Shown here: piece by piece, positions 45,060 to 55,044 of the stretch
How positions within the stretch are numbered: position 1 is the stretch's first letter
How the letters are laid out: each line of letters starts with the position of its first letter
Source: Cladorrhinum sp. PSN259
Lineage: Eukaryota; Ascomycota; Sordariomycetes; Sordariales; Podosporaceae
Length of the DNA stretch: 64,000 bases
Reading direction: 5' to 3'
Assembly (NCBI GenBank): GCA_033725935.1
Contig: MU867086.1
Span: forward strand, 1 to 64,000
Translations under genes and position numbers: made by a program
The notes under the pieces: model-generated
Seen by the model: only the letters and a program-made list of their open reading frames with translations
Databases searched by the model: none
Told to the model about the DNA's origin: nothing

Positions 45060-45512
45060 CGAGAACGGGTAGCCAATTGTAGCCCTGTCCTATAGACTCT
45101 AACCTCGAGCAACTAATCAGGAGGTGCTCGACGTGCTCGACGCCAAAACCGCCAAGATCCATCGAGCATACCGAGCATAGGATACGCTCGACGGGATTAA
45201 CGGGCAAATATAGCATTAGGTATATTAAGCAGCAGGTCGAGCAAGATACAGGATACTTCAGAAATATATATAGATAGCTTCCCTATAAGTAGAGGGAGCT
45301 CTGGGCGCTTCCTATCGTAAGAACTTAGTTCCTCACACAAGTAATATCACATTCACTTAATTATAATACTTATAGCGATACTTTATAAAATAACCTATTA
45401 TTAACAGTGACTGATACCGTCTAAGAGCGTCCTATAACCTTCGATTTACCCTGTCATCTTACCCAGGCGTACTGCCTTGCAGTCTGTATCCTATCCGGTG
45501 CAGGTTATAACA
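45060..45512 (+). mobile_element. Degenerate gypsy-family LTR, 5' end unclear
   Basis: From about 45255 it follows the solo LTR at 23837 (the AAGTAGAGG..GCGCTTCCTATCGTAAG block, the CTTTATAAAATAACC block, and the GTACTGCCTTGCAGTCTG block) and ends CGGTGCAGGTTATAACA at 45512. The first 200 bp contain GCTCGA-rich sequence like the variable core of this family. The start and target duplication could not be found. Confidence 0.75.
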
Positions 45513-46814
45513 CTACAATATTGTTCCTCTTTATAGCTCTCGTTATACCTGCCGTCGTAGTTTTATTGGAATGACGTTATAAGGCAGTTTAGTCGTTTGA
45601 GCCTCGTTGTTGCCTTGATGAAGAAACGCGTTTCTGGATTAATTGAAGTTTAGATAGCAATGATGGGATGAAGTTGGACTTTCAGGCCGGAATTCCATGA
45701 TTACGAATATCGCTTTAGATAACCCCGTACCTTGGCAACTTACATTACCCAATTACGTGTGCAGGTGATGGCGTCAAATTGTGGCAGATTGGGTGGATTG
45801 ACGAGGGCTTCGTCAACGGCACGAGTCTGGCGAATGATCCGTGGTGGGTTGTGGTCACGGCGACAAGTTACGTGGGTGACTGCTGGTTCAGAATCAGTCC
45901 ACCGATTGCTTGTTTGTTTGGAGCCGTACTTGGGTTGGTGAGGTACGGTGTTGTTCAGGGACAGGGGCTTTAGGTGATTCAGGAATGGTTGGCTGCAGAG
46001 ACCAGAGGGAAAGGTAAGAAAAAGAGGGGAAAGGGGTTCAAAGTCGTGAGGTTGTGGAACTGGGGGGTTGTAGGTGTTGTTCATGGCTTGTGCATACTGT
46101 ATCTCAATGGTTGGCAAGGACTGTGTAACCGTCAAGATGAATCTGGCAGTTAAACTCCGCGTAACCGTCAAGATGAATCTGGCAATTAAACTCCGCGCCG
46201 CCATGGTAATTCACCGTCGAGCCTGTCATTCTGGAATGGCAACCTCCACACCTTCACATACTCACGAAAATGAACGAGAAGCAAAAGTTCAATATAGATA
46301 TATATTGCTAATGACAGCTGCTCGCGAGTTCCTTACTGTGATTGCACGTCAAGGCATTGTCGCAGCTCACCAAACGCATTCTTCCATTTCTGCCGCGGCC
46401 AACTCGGAACTGGTGTAAGAATCAAGGGGTTAGGTCTTCTACTCAGCTAGCTTGAGAAGCTTTTCTTGTCGGTTAAATGCTGATCATGGACGAAAAGAGA
46501 TCCTAGCATCTTCTTCCAAATTATACGTCAGGAGCTCACTTGCGAAAGTCACATTCGGGGAGACAATAATGGCAGGTCTGGCTCTTCACCGCAACAACAA
46601 TCTGCTTCGTGTAAGCTGAAGTTGATCAGCAATATCTAATTTGAAAGTGAAAGATATGAACAGGAGGAGGCAGTCCTAGGATAACAAAGGTTGGCAAAGC
46701 GACAAGGAAACTATAAAGTCCTCAAGATGGACAGCGTCGATTCCTCTTCATCAGGCACAAGCCGGAATCCTCATACACTTCTAATCAATACATCAACTCA
46801 AAATAAAGTCCACC
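45513..46814. other. Intergenic, including promoter of the PAN-type gene
   Basis: Open frames here are produced by a short tandem duplication and have no domain. A TATAAAG box at 46712-46718 lies about 100 bp before the ATG at 46815. Confidence 0.45.
46125..46196. repeat. 36-bp tandem duplication
   Basis: Two adjacent 36-bp units beginning GTAACCGTCAAGATGAATCT differ at a single base. Because 36 is a multiple of three, the copy also duplicates 12 codons in several accidental frames. Confidence 0.85.
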
Positions 46815-47222
46815 ATGCATTCACTCACCACTCTCCTGACAGCCCTTTCCGCGGGAGCTGTCACTGCCCAACAGCTCTGCCCCGCCGCCAACAACCTGTT
46901 CTACCAAGCCAGCAGCGGCCGCTTTTACCAGATCAACTGCGGCATCGAGTACTGGACCAAAACGAATCTGGACTCTAAGCAGCCCATCGGTGACCCCATT
47001 GCCTGTGCAAGGTGAGTTTTCCACAACTGTTTTTGTTGATCTCTAGGCTGACCTTTCATAAGCGCCTGCGACACTTGGACTGCGAACAATCCCTCGCGTC
47101 CTTGCGCTGCTGGCAGTTGGGAGAACTCCACCAACGTCTGCTTCCTGAAGCCGGGAGATATTTTGGTTGACAAGAGAAACAACACCGATGTTGTCTCGCT
47201 GGTTCTGACCCCTCCTGTTTGA
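46815..47222 (+). CDS. Small secreted Cys-rich protein, PAN/apple-like
   Basis: Exons 46815-47011 and 47063-47222 encode 118 aa. The 51-bp intron (GTGAGT..CATAAG, GCTGAC branch) splits an Ser codon. Residues 1-18 form a signal peptide ('LTTLLTALSAGAVTA' then Gln). The mature part has six Cys in the order typical of fungal PAN-like modules: 'QLCPAANNLFYQ', 'YQINCGIEYW', 'PIACASACDTW', 'RPCAAGS', 'NVCFLKPG'. PAN modules bind protein or carbohydrate outside the cell. Secreted, single-module proteins of this type are common in fungal secretomes; a role in wall or host interaction is only inferred. TATAAAG lies about 100 bp upstream. Confidence 0.8.
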
Positions 47223-48118
47223 GCTTGTCCGGGAATGTGGGGTTGCGTGACTATGCGCAAGGGATTATCGTTATGCCGTTTTGATATGACCGGCTTCAAG
47301 TGCGATGCGACTGTGGGATTACACGAGGCCTGCAGTAATCAATCTGTTGTATTTGTTTCTAGCTGTTGTGTCCTATCTAGTATCTGAATAGCTGTCACTA
47401 TTGTTCCTTCGACCATGAGATATTCCTATCGGAATTTGCGAGAGCAGGAGCATGTTCGCCTAGGCGTCTGTCGCTGTTCTATCTAGCTCAGATCCTCCTG
47501 TTTGACATCCAGAGTTTCGTCCCTCTATTTTGTCCTTCTTCTTCTCCTTCCCCTCACCACGCATTCCTCGTATAAGGTGCGTTCCTCAACGCCTCCGCCT
47601 GAATCAACGCCTCCGTCTGAACGGCAAACACTGGCCCCGCCAACCTCAACAACTCACTTCCAAACTCCTTCAGCACAGCCTCTGCTTTAATCGCCGTACC
47701 TTGTAAACATCACCTCTCAATAACCCCAAACACCCACAACCTAGAAAAAAAAGAAAGAAAAAAAACGCACGAAGCTATCGGAGTGATATTTTATTGCTCT
47801 TTATTGTGGTCGTGGCCAACGAGCAAAGTTCCGGGGAAAAGGGTTAGGGTCTAGGCGGCCTCCCTTTTCACCCCCTGACGCCCAGCCGCGAACTCGTCAA
47901 CAAATCAGAGAAGCCTGGCCTAGCGCGCCTCATTTTGGCATGCTCTGCGGGAAGCTTGCGCAAGCTGAGAACTGGTCAAAAGAATAAAATGATCTGGCTT
48001 TTACTCGGATTTCAAGCATATCTACTACTTTGATCGAACTCAACTTCCCGAGGACTCGAATGGCAACATCTTCAACAATAAATCTCCTACATTGACCGAA
48101 TCGTAAATTTACTGCATC
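47223..48118. other. Intergenic, no gene recognised
   Basis: CT- and A-rich flanks. No coherent coding frame. Confidence 0.4.
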
Positions 48119-50286
48119 ATGGGAGTCAAAAACAAAGCTGAAGACTTGGCGGCCCAGCACGACCTGCCGCTACTGGAATTCTGGAACGGATTTCTTCACG
48201 ACCACGTCGTTCCTTTCCGGCACCGCGAGTACGTTCGAGCCGCCTGCATCACACTAGCGCTTCCCGAAAACAAGGATCGAGGGTTGCTTGAGATTGCAAC
48301 CGACTTTGCAGAGAGCGTCTACGATTTCAAGCAGAGGAACTCACAATTCCGACTCCTGCGAGAGCACAGGTGGGGGCCTTCTTCTACTGCACTGTAAATA
48401 TACCTAAGCATTGGTTAATTGTTAGCAGAACAACCACCGTCTTTTGGCTTTACCAGGTCAAGCTTGCCTTGGACACGGCATGGAAGACCAAGGCATATGA
48501 AAACCAAGCCGACGCACCTCCGTTCCCCGTCATCCTCAGCCATGCACCGCATCTGTTGAACGAGAAGCTCCCACTAGAGTATTATACCGAGCGCTTGCTC
48601 AACTCGGATGAGGCACAGAGATATTGGATGTTGCCCACTCTCAAGCCTATTCCCGAGTATGTCACCATGCCGAAGCCGATCTTCGCCGCTGCCTTTGGGA
48701 GCAAGACAACGAAAGCTGATCCAGAGGATTTTCACCTTGAGCGATACCTCCGCTTGGCTCTTGTTGTTGTCCAACGTTATCTGCGTCCCGGAGAAGCCCG
48801 AAGGCGCAGTTGGTTCGTCCAGCTAGCCTTCGAGTCGATCCAGAAAGAAATCATGCAGCTGCGGTCACTTTGCAGCCATTCTGACATCCCCTTATACTCG
48901 GAAACAAAAGCCTACTTTTGCCTCCAGCTCGTCCATGCGGCCTTATCCCAGCTCCAAGCTACGGGGGAAGGAGAAATGATTCAAAACTTCACTTACCACT
49001 CCTTCCAGCAGCTCTTCGCCATCAAACCATCGTCCATCTGGAAGAAGCACTACTCCGCCAAAGTCTGGGACTCTGTCCAATCCAGAGGCAGGTTCAGCCC
49101 TCCAGATCTCAAACCTTTACCAACAACAATCCCCACCACAAACAACGTGATGGAAACCAACTCAATCAGACAAGTGTCCTCCCTCCCGGACCCCAACGAA
49201 GCCTTCCGCAAGTTGGGTCTCATCCCCGAATTACCTTCCATGGACATTATCAACTTCAACCTCGCAATTCTTCTGGAAGACAACAAAACCATCGCCTTGC
49301 CCATCTCCCCTTCTTCACCAGACGGCATCCCAACCGACGCCCACCTCCTCCGCTACATCCACTCGTTCGTAATCCTCGGCGGCTCAACAGACACCATCCC
49401 CCTCCGAGCCAAAACCGCCTTGTCCCTTCTCTCCAGGAACCCCACGCTAAACCTGACACGCACCACCTTCCTCCTCAACCTTTGTCTCTCTCTGGCACCA
49501 GGTATCTCTCTAGCCTACCCCACAATCCCCTCCCTCCAACCAAATACCGACTACTCCTCCCCGTCTTTGAACCCCACCACCATCGTGAACTGCTCTTTCG
49601 ACGCAAGCGGCAACCGATTGATTTACCATAACTGTCCCTGCCACAGCGACCTACCCATGGACATAGCCAAATATCAACCATACACAGACGCGGTCGCGTA
49701 CCCGGATGCGTACCCCCATTACCACGCTCCCGACGATTTACCTCCCCAGATATACCACGGATGCGAGTGTCATTCTGCTCTGCTGCTAGACCAGGATAAA
49801 TTGGCGGTCGTCGTGGCAGAGAAGTGGAAGACGATTGAGAAAAGCGAGAAGGTGCCCAAGGGGACGTGTTATGTCTCTGACGAGAATAGTCGTAAAGAGC
49901 TGGACGAGGACGGAAGGTTTATTGCTTGGTTGAGGGGGAATCTAGTTTTGGTTTGTGGCGATGAGGTTGGACGTGTTTGGTACGAGGAAAAATGGGGCGG
50001 GGAGGAGGAGGGAAAGAAAAAGTGGGTTAAGCCGGGGAGGGAAAAGATTGGGAATTGGGGGTTTGAGGTTTTGGTTGTGCCCGAGGAGGAGTCTGAGTAT
50101 GTGGATGTGGATGGGTTGACAAATGGGGTTAGGGGGTTGTTGGATGTGGATGGAGAAGAGAATGATGATGCAAAGACGTTGGCTGACGCTGGGAAGGAAG
50201 AACAAGGTGAAGGCGAAGGTGAAGCTGCTGCTGATGATGATGATGATGATTGGGAGGCGGTGTCGCAGAGTGGGACGTTGTGTTAG
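48119..50286 (+). CDS. Conserved-looking hypothetical protein, 702 aa
   Basis: Exons 48119-48369 and 48429-50286 join across a 59-bp intron (GTGGGG..GTTAGCAG). Using the earlier of two possible acceptors keeps the frame ('REHR' + 'TTTVFWLYQVKLALDTAW'). The N-terminal 250 residues look like a helical globular domain ('LEFWNGFLHDHVVPFRHREY', 'HLERYLRLALVVVQRYLRP'). A middle segment is Pro/Ser-rich. A Cys/His patch 'YHNCPCHSDLP' and a second 'YHGCECHSALL' form a CxCHS pair about 50 residues apart, possibly metal-binding. The C-terminus is acidic and ends 'DDDDDDWEAVSQSGTLC'. No signal peptide or membrane helix. I do not recognise the family. Confidence 0.7.
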
Positions 50287-51337
50287 TGATTTAGCATCCT
50301 CGTAAATGCTTGGCACCGAAACATTTACTTTGAAGATTCTCTTCCTGCGCTCAGGCCAACTTGCACAACTGTATCAGGAGCGGGAGACCTTCTTCTCTTC
50401 TCACTCAAAGATTTTTTTTAGCGTGGGGAGCACCAATTGCAACAAACTGCTGCGAACCCATTACAGATAGCGCCTCGGTACCTGTCTTCAGGTCTCCCAC
50501 TTCACTGGTCTTTACCTGATGCCCATCTGGATCCGTCATTTTGGCCATGTATTGTACATGTACAACGAGAGAGATTGGAAGACTGTGTTTCAGATAAATT
50601 GATTTATTGGGCGTTATTTCCTGTTTTGCGGCTGTGTAAGTAACTGATTGCGAACTTTGGAAAGGAAAAGATCAACCAACATCTTGCACGTGCGGACAGA
50701 ATGCTCCGTCCCCAAAAACCATGCATGATTCCAGGTTTCAGAACCCAAAAGTACAGGTACCAATTGCTGGGGTGCTTGCCGCTGCAGTGCTTCGGACCGG
50801 GGCCCTGCCAAGGTGCGTCAGAAGGGGCGGACGTTTTTGTGAAAACCCTTGTTTGATTGGTCGAAGCTGAGCTGTCATTCCAACTCGTGCCAAGCTTTTT
50901 GACCAAAATGATGTCATGTTATTAGCCCAAGTAACATATGTCAACCACTGACGAGGACAGAAATTGAGTTTTTGTTTGCTTCCAGGGCTGCCGTATTTCC
51001 GTTCAGTTGGTTTGCAGTGGTCACAGATTGCATTGAGAATCTGAGAAATACACGAAATCTGTCAGTGACGTCAGGTCACCCAGAATCCTTCATTCTCGAT
51101 CGCACGATCTCATTCGAACGTCTCAAAGCTTATATCAACCGACTTTTTTCCTCTTTCCATCCATTCTTTTCTTCAACCGAACTCACAGCATCTGGACAGA
51201 GCTTGGCAATTTTGCCATCCAGCCCCCCAATTGTCAATCTTCTCCCGACCCACGGCCCGTCGAGCGCCACCCCCCGCCTTGGCCTTGAGCTTATCTCCAA
51301 TTTTGGACATCACTACTCTCGGAGTCTTTAGTAAACG
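50287..51337. other. Intergenic, promoter of the PAP2 gene
   Basis: No gene recognised. The last 200 bp are CT-rich with a CAAC-containing leader just before the ATG at 51338. Confidence 0.45.
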
Positions 51338-52438
51338 ATGGGTCTGTTCACTCGTCGAGCAAACAATGCCAATGGCACCGCTCCCGTAGCTCCTGTCGAG
51401 AAGCACGGTCGCCATCACCACGAGCCTTACGCCATGTCGAGTCGTCCCAGCTTCGGCCAGTGGATCAAGGGGACATGGCTCGACCTTTTGACCATGGTCG
51501 TCCTCGGTGCAGTCGGACTCGGCGTCTACTACGCCCCACCAGCTCCCTCTCGCTCTTTCGCAGTCACCTTCGCCGACGGTGAGATCGTCTACCCGCAGTT
51601 CGCCTACCCTCTCCGCGATGAAATCATCCCCATCTGGCTGGCCGCATTCCTCGCCTCGGTCATCCCAATCTTCATCATGCTTCTCATGCAGATCCGCATC
51701 CGCTCCTTCTGGGACTTCAATAACGCCGTCATCGGTCTTCTCTACAGCTTGATCACCGCTGCCGTCTTCCAGGTCTTCATCAAGTGGCTTATCGGTGGTC
51801 TCCGTCCTCACTTCTTGGACGTGTGCAAGCCCGACATGTCCCGAATTACCAACAGCGCTTATGACCACGCTGGTTACGGTACCATCTACTTCACTCCCGA
51901 CATTTGCACCGGAGATAAGAAGGAGATCAACGATTCCCTCGAGAGCATGCCCAGCGGCCACTCGACCGCTGCCTTTGCGGGCTTGGTCTTTCTTTACTTG
52001 TATCTCAACGCCAAGTTGAAGGTCTTTTCCAACTATCATCCCGCATTGTGGAAGTTGGCCGTTACCTACATGCCTATTTTGGGAGCCTGCTTGATTGCTG
52101 GCGCGCTGACGATTGATGAGTTTCATCACTGGTATGATGTGTTGGCCGGTGCCATCATTGGTACTATCTTTGCCTTCAGCGCTTACCGCATGACCTTCGC
52201 TTCTGTTTGGGATTGGAGGTACAATCACATTCCCCTGAGCCGGGCTTCGCCTTTCAGCTATGGTGATCTATCTGGTGCTACCTTTACCAGGAAGGCTGGT
52301 TGGGGTGGTATGGATGGACGTGGTGTTAGCAACGGTGGGGCGCTTAATGGGCACCATCATAATGGTCATGGTGCCGTGCCCGGGTCGTCGACTGTTGGGA
52401 CTAGGGGTCCTGCTTTGAGGGGTGAGCAGATGGTCTAA
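51338..52438 (+). CDS. PAP2-family lipid phosphate phosphatase
   Basis: An intronless 366-aa integral membrane protein with about six hydrophobic segments. Catalytic motif 1 is 'KWLIGGLRP' (Lys149 to Pro157) and motif 2 'MPSGHSTAAF' (PSGH at 205-208). Motif 3 lies in 'LTIDEFHHWYDVLAG', which keeps the catalytic His and following Asp but has Thr where SRx5H enzymes have Arg. The family dephosphorylates phosphatidate, lysophosphatidate and diacylglycerol pyrophosphate at membranes, like yeast Dpp1/Lpp1. The C-terminal tail (residues about 305-366) is Gly/His-rich and probably cytosolic. Good family call; the substrate is not decided by sequence. Confidence 0.9.
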   Translation: MGLFTRRANNANGTAPVAPVEKHGRHHHEPYAMSSRPSFGQWIKGTWLDLLTMVVLGAVGLGVYYAPPAPSRSFAVTFADGEIVYPQFAYPLRDEIIPIWLAAFLASVIPIFIMLLMQIRIRSFWDFNNAVIGLLYSLITAAVFQVFIKWLIGGLRPHFLDVCKPDMSRITNSAYDHAGYGTIYFTPDICTGDKKEINDSLESMPSGHSTAAFAGLVFLYLYLNAKLKVFSNYHPALWKLAVTYMPILGACLIAGALTIDEFHHWYDVLAGAIIGTIFAFSAYRMTFASVWDWRYNHIPLSRASPFSYGDLSGATFTRKAGWGGMDGRGVSNGGALNGHHHNGHGAVPGSSTVGTRGPALRGEQMV

Positions 52439-53105
52439 ATATCTGTTGGAATGTTATTGGTCACAAGATGGTGTGTGGGTGTCTTGAGCGGTTATTGATT
52501 TCATAGGGACGAAATCTTCGTCTCATAATGTGTAATGAACTTGGTAGTGGACATAGTTGGATGCCACGAGAAAAACGACTACTGGAATAGCTTCTGAGGA
52601 AGTAGGTTAAATAAAAGAAGTAATTAAATACCTGTGAGCATTTGCTTTGTGGCTTGTAAAGGGCAAACGATATTTTTAAAAATTAAAAAATTAAACCCTT
52701 CTGTCCCATAAATGCATGTATCTTTGCATATTTCACGTTCACGGCTGGAGTAGGTACCCTAAAAATGCTAGCACTCGGCAAATCTCGACCTGTTCAACAC
52801 AAAATGTTAGCGCTCTCCAAGCCTCAACCTGCACAAGACTTTGTTATGTCATGTGCCTTTGCTATAAATGGGTTTCTTCGGTACTCGGCCATAAGCAGAA
52901 AACAGTTGTTGGGCTATTCTTTTTCTAAAAATAAAATAAATAAAAAAAGTCTTCTATTTGTTCCCAAATACGGTATATAACTCGGGCTTCACAACAATTC
53001 AAGCCCACTAATGGCCGAACAGAGACATGTCCTAACTGTTAGTGTTGATGTGAAAAGATAGCTAACTTTGGAACCTAATCGCTTATTCCTCCTGTCGCAA
53101 GGCGA
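52439..53105. other. Intergenic between convergent genes
   Basis: AT-rich 3' flanks of the PAP2 gene and of the minus-strand regulator. No gene recognised. Confidence 0.45.
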
Positions 53106-54532
53106 TCATTGAGATAATGGGAAATCGGACTGATACAACTGCAACAGCTCCTGGAGGCGTATCAGCTTAGTCGCATCATTTGTCATTGCCTTAGCCGCCA
53201 TGATGAATCCCGGCATGGAGCTCGATCCTAGCGGGCGATACTGGATCGCCTGTTGTGCCAGTTCCACCACTTCGTCTACGATCATAGCCCTCTGGAGCTC
53301 CAAAGCATATGGGTCACCTATCTCAAAGGCTCTCAGTGCCCAGTTGGCCATAATTCCCAGCAGAAGTAATATCCCGTAGCCGGTTTGACGGCGAACGTGG
53401 ATCCGTCTCTGAGCAAGCGTGAGCTCGGACGCCGCCATTACTGACATCCCCGATAACAACGCTTTCATTTTGGCGAGATCGACCTGCAGGACTTCATAGG
53501 TGGACACGATTTCCGGAAGACTCCCTCGGATGTCCGTCGTGTAACCGGAAATGGCAGCAAGGGTCGAGACTCGAAGACACTTGATTTCGGTGGTTCCATC
53601 TGCAGGCGGCCGGTTCGGCCTCGCAATGGCGGGAGTAGTGGAAGTAACCCAAAGGCGCGGATCGAGCTTTATCTTATGATTTGTGAAGCTCTCGAGGACC
53701 TCGTTCAGAGCGACCAGAGTTAGTCAAGTGTATAGAGTGGGGCTTTCAAATCTACGGAACCAAACCTACGACGATCATAAGAAGCGTATTTACCACCTCA
53801 GCTTCGAACTGACCTTGCCAATTTTGCCTCGCGACAGCGCCATTCAGCAGGTGTGCTATAGCCTCGCCGTGGCTGGGAATAAAGTCTCCTCCCCTGCGAA
53901 TCCATCCCTTCAAGGACAAGTCAGTTGAGCGGTTTGGAAAGTGACAACACTAGCAGTGTATGGCGCAGATGATGATGCACATACTTGACAAATCACGATT
54001 AAGTAAACCGCGCAAAGGGTGTCGATGGATGTGGCCTTTGATGGATCGCCAAGAGCTGTGCGCAGGTGTTGCAGCGCTTCGCCATATGACTTGTACATGT
54101 CGGACGTGAACTGGTGACTATGTACCGAGGGGTAGGCCGTCGTAAGGGCTCGGACCGACGCATCGAGGGCCTCGCTTTTCCCTAGACGACGGGGAATTTC
54201 TGTCAAAAACGGGCCGTAGATTCCAAGATCAAATCGAACGTCGGTCACTTGTAAAGCTGAAACAAAGCTGCTCGCATCATGATTCATCTGGCTGGGGGGA
54301 ACCCTGGGGGGCAGCTGTAGGGTGGGTATGAACTTGTAACGGCGCTGCCCGCTCCCCATACAGGGTATGCCGAGTCGAGCACATCGTGAACATGAGGGAG
54401 ATAATTGGTCGCACTAAACGGAAACAAGTATTAGGTGAGAAGACACCCGTATCCATAGCAGTCATGGCTTCTTACCTTTTTCTTTTGTTGCCGACAGGCA
54501 TCGCAGCCGCGGCCGGACGGAACTCCTGGCAT
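53106..54532 (-). CDS. Zn(II)2Cys6 transcription factor
   Basis: Four exons (54532-54476, 54413-53985, 53907-53770, 53699-53106) encode about 405 aa, all joined in phase 0 by introns of 62, 77 and 70 bp with clear GT..AG ends. The binuclear zinc cluster is split by intron 1: 'GCDACRQQKKK' in exon 1, then 'CDQLSPSCSRCARLGIPC', giving the exact C-x2-C-x6-C-x6-C-x2-C-x6-C spacing. The rest resembles the fungal-specific middle domain of such regulators ('FDLGIYGPFLTEIPRRLG', 'VLESFTNHKIKLDPRLW'). It acts in the nucleus as a sequence-specific regulator. It is transcribed divergently from the secreted beta-lactamase-like gene, sharing a 512-bp promoter, so that neighbour is a likely target. The exon 3 limits are the least secure. 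Confidence 0.85.
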
Positions 54533-55044
54533 TTGGCTGAAACACGCAGAAAGATATCCCAAGATCTAATTCTAGGCATACGGGATCTGAGGCGGAGATG
54601 GTGGCTTTGCTATTCTCAAACAGATGCCTTGCCATCAAAGAGCGCGGCAGGGTAGAATGTTGATCATTATGATCTGTAAACCACAGAGCGCAGCATCGTA
54701 CCTAAATAGGAAAGCAACCTTCGCGTTACACGACAGGAATGGCGCAGTTGCGGAATGCTTAAATGCGGCACTGCAGGATTGCTCTCTGATTGGACGAGCG
54801 GCGCATCAAACCAAAAAGGGAAACTTGCTTACAGGTTGGTCCTACAGAGATGACATAAACAGCCTGAGCAACCTCCATATCAGTTCACCCGCACGGCTGA
54901 CTTTGTTCACGCTGACCATGTATAAAGAGACAGAGAGAGTGCGAGATACCATGGGGAAGTTCTGTACCAGCATCTCTGATCTCTCAACTCTCATCTCTTA
55001 CCTCTCACAAACTCTCATCTATCAACATCTCTAGTCAACTCAAC
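54533..55044. promoter_or_regulatory. Shared divergent promoter, regulator and beta-lactamase-like gene
   Basis: A 512-bp intergenic stretch between two opposed start codons. TATAAAG at 54921-54927 faces the plus-strand gene 118 bp before its ATG. A CT-rich ACTCTCATCT-type leader precedes the ATG at 55045. Short open frames here have no recognisable content. Confidence 0.55.

Noticed and set aside
45740..46204. 154-codon minus-strand frame with a repeated 'ARFILTVT' segment as a membrane protein
   Set aside because: The repeat is only the translation of a 36-bp tandem duplication and the rest has no coding character.
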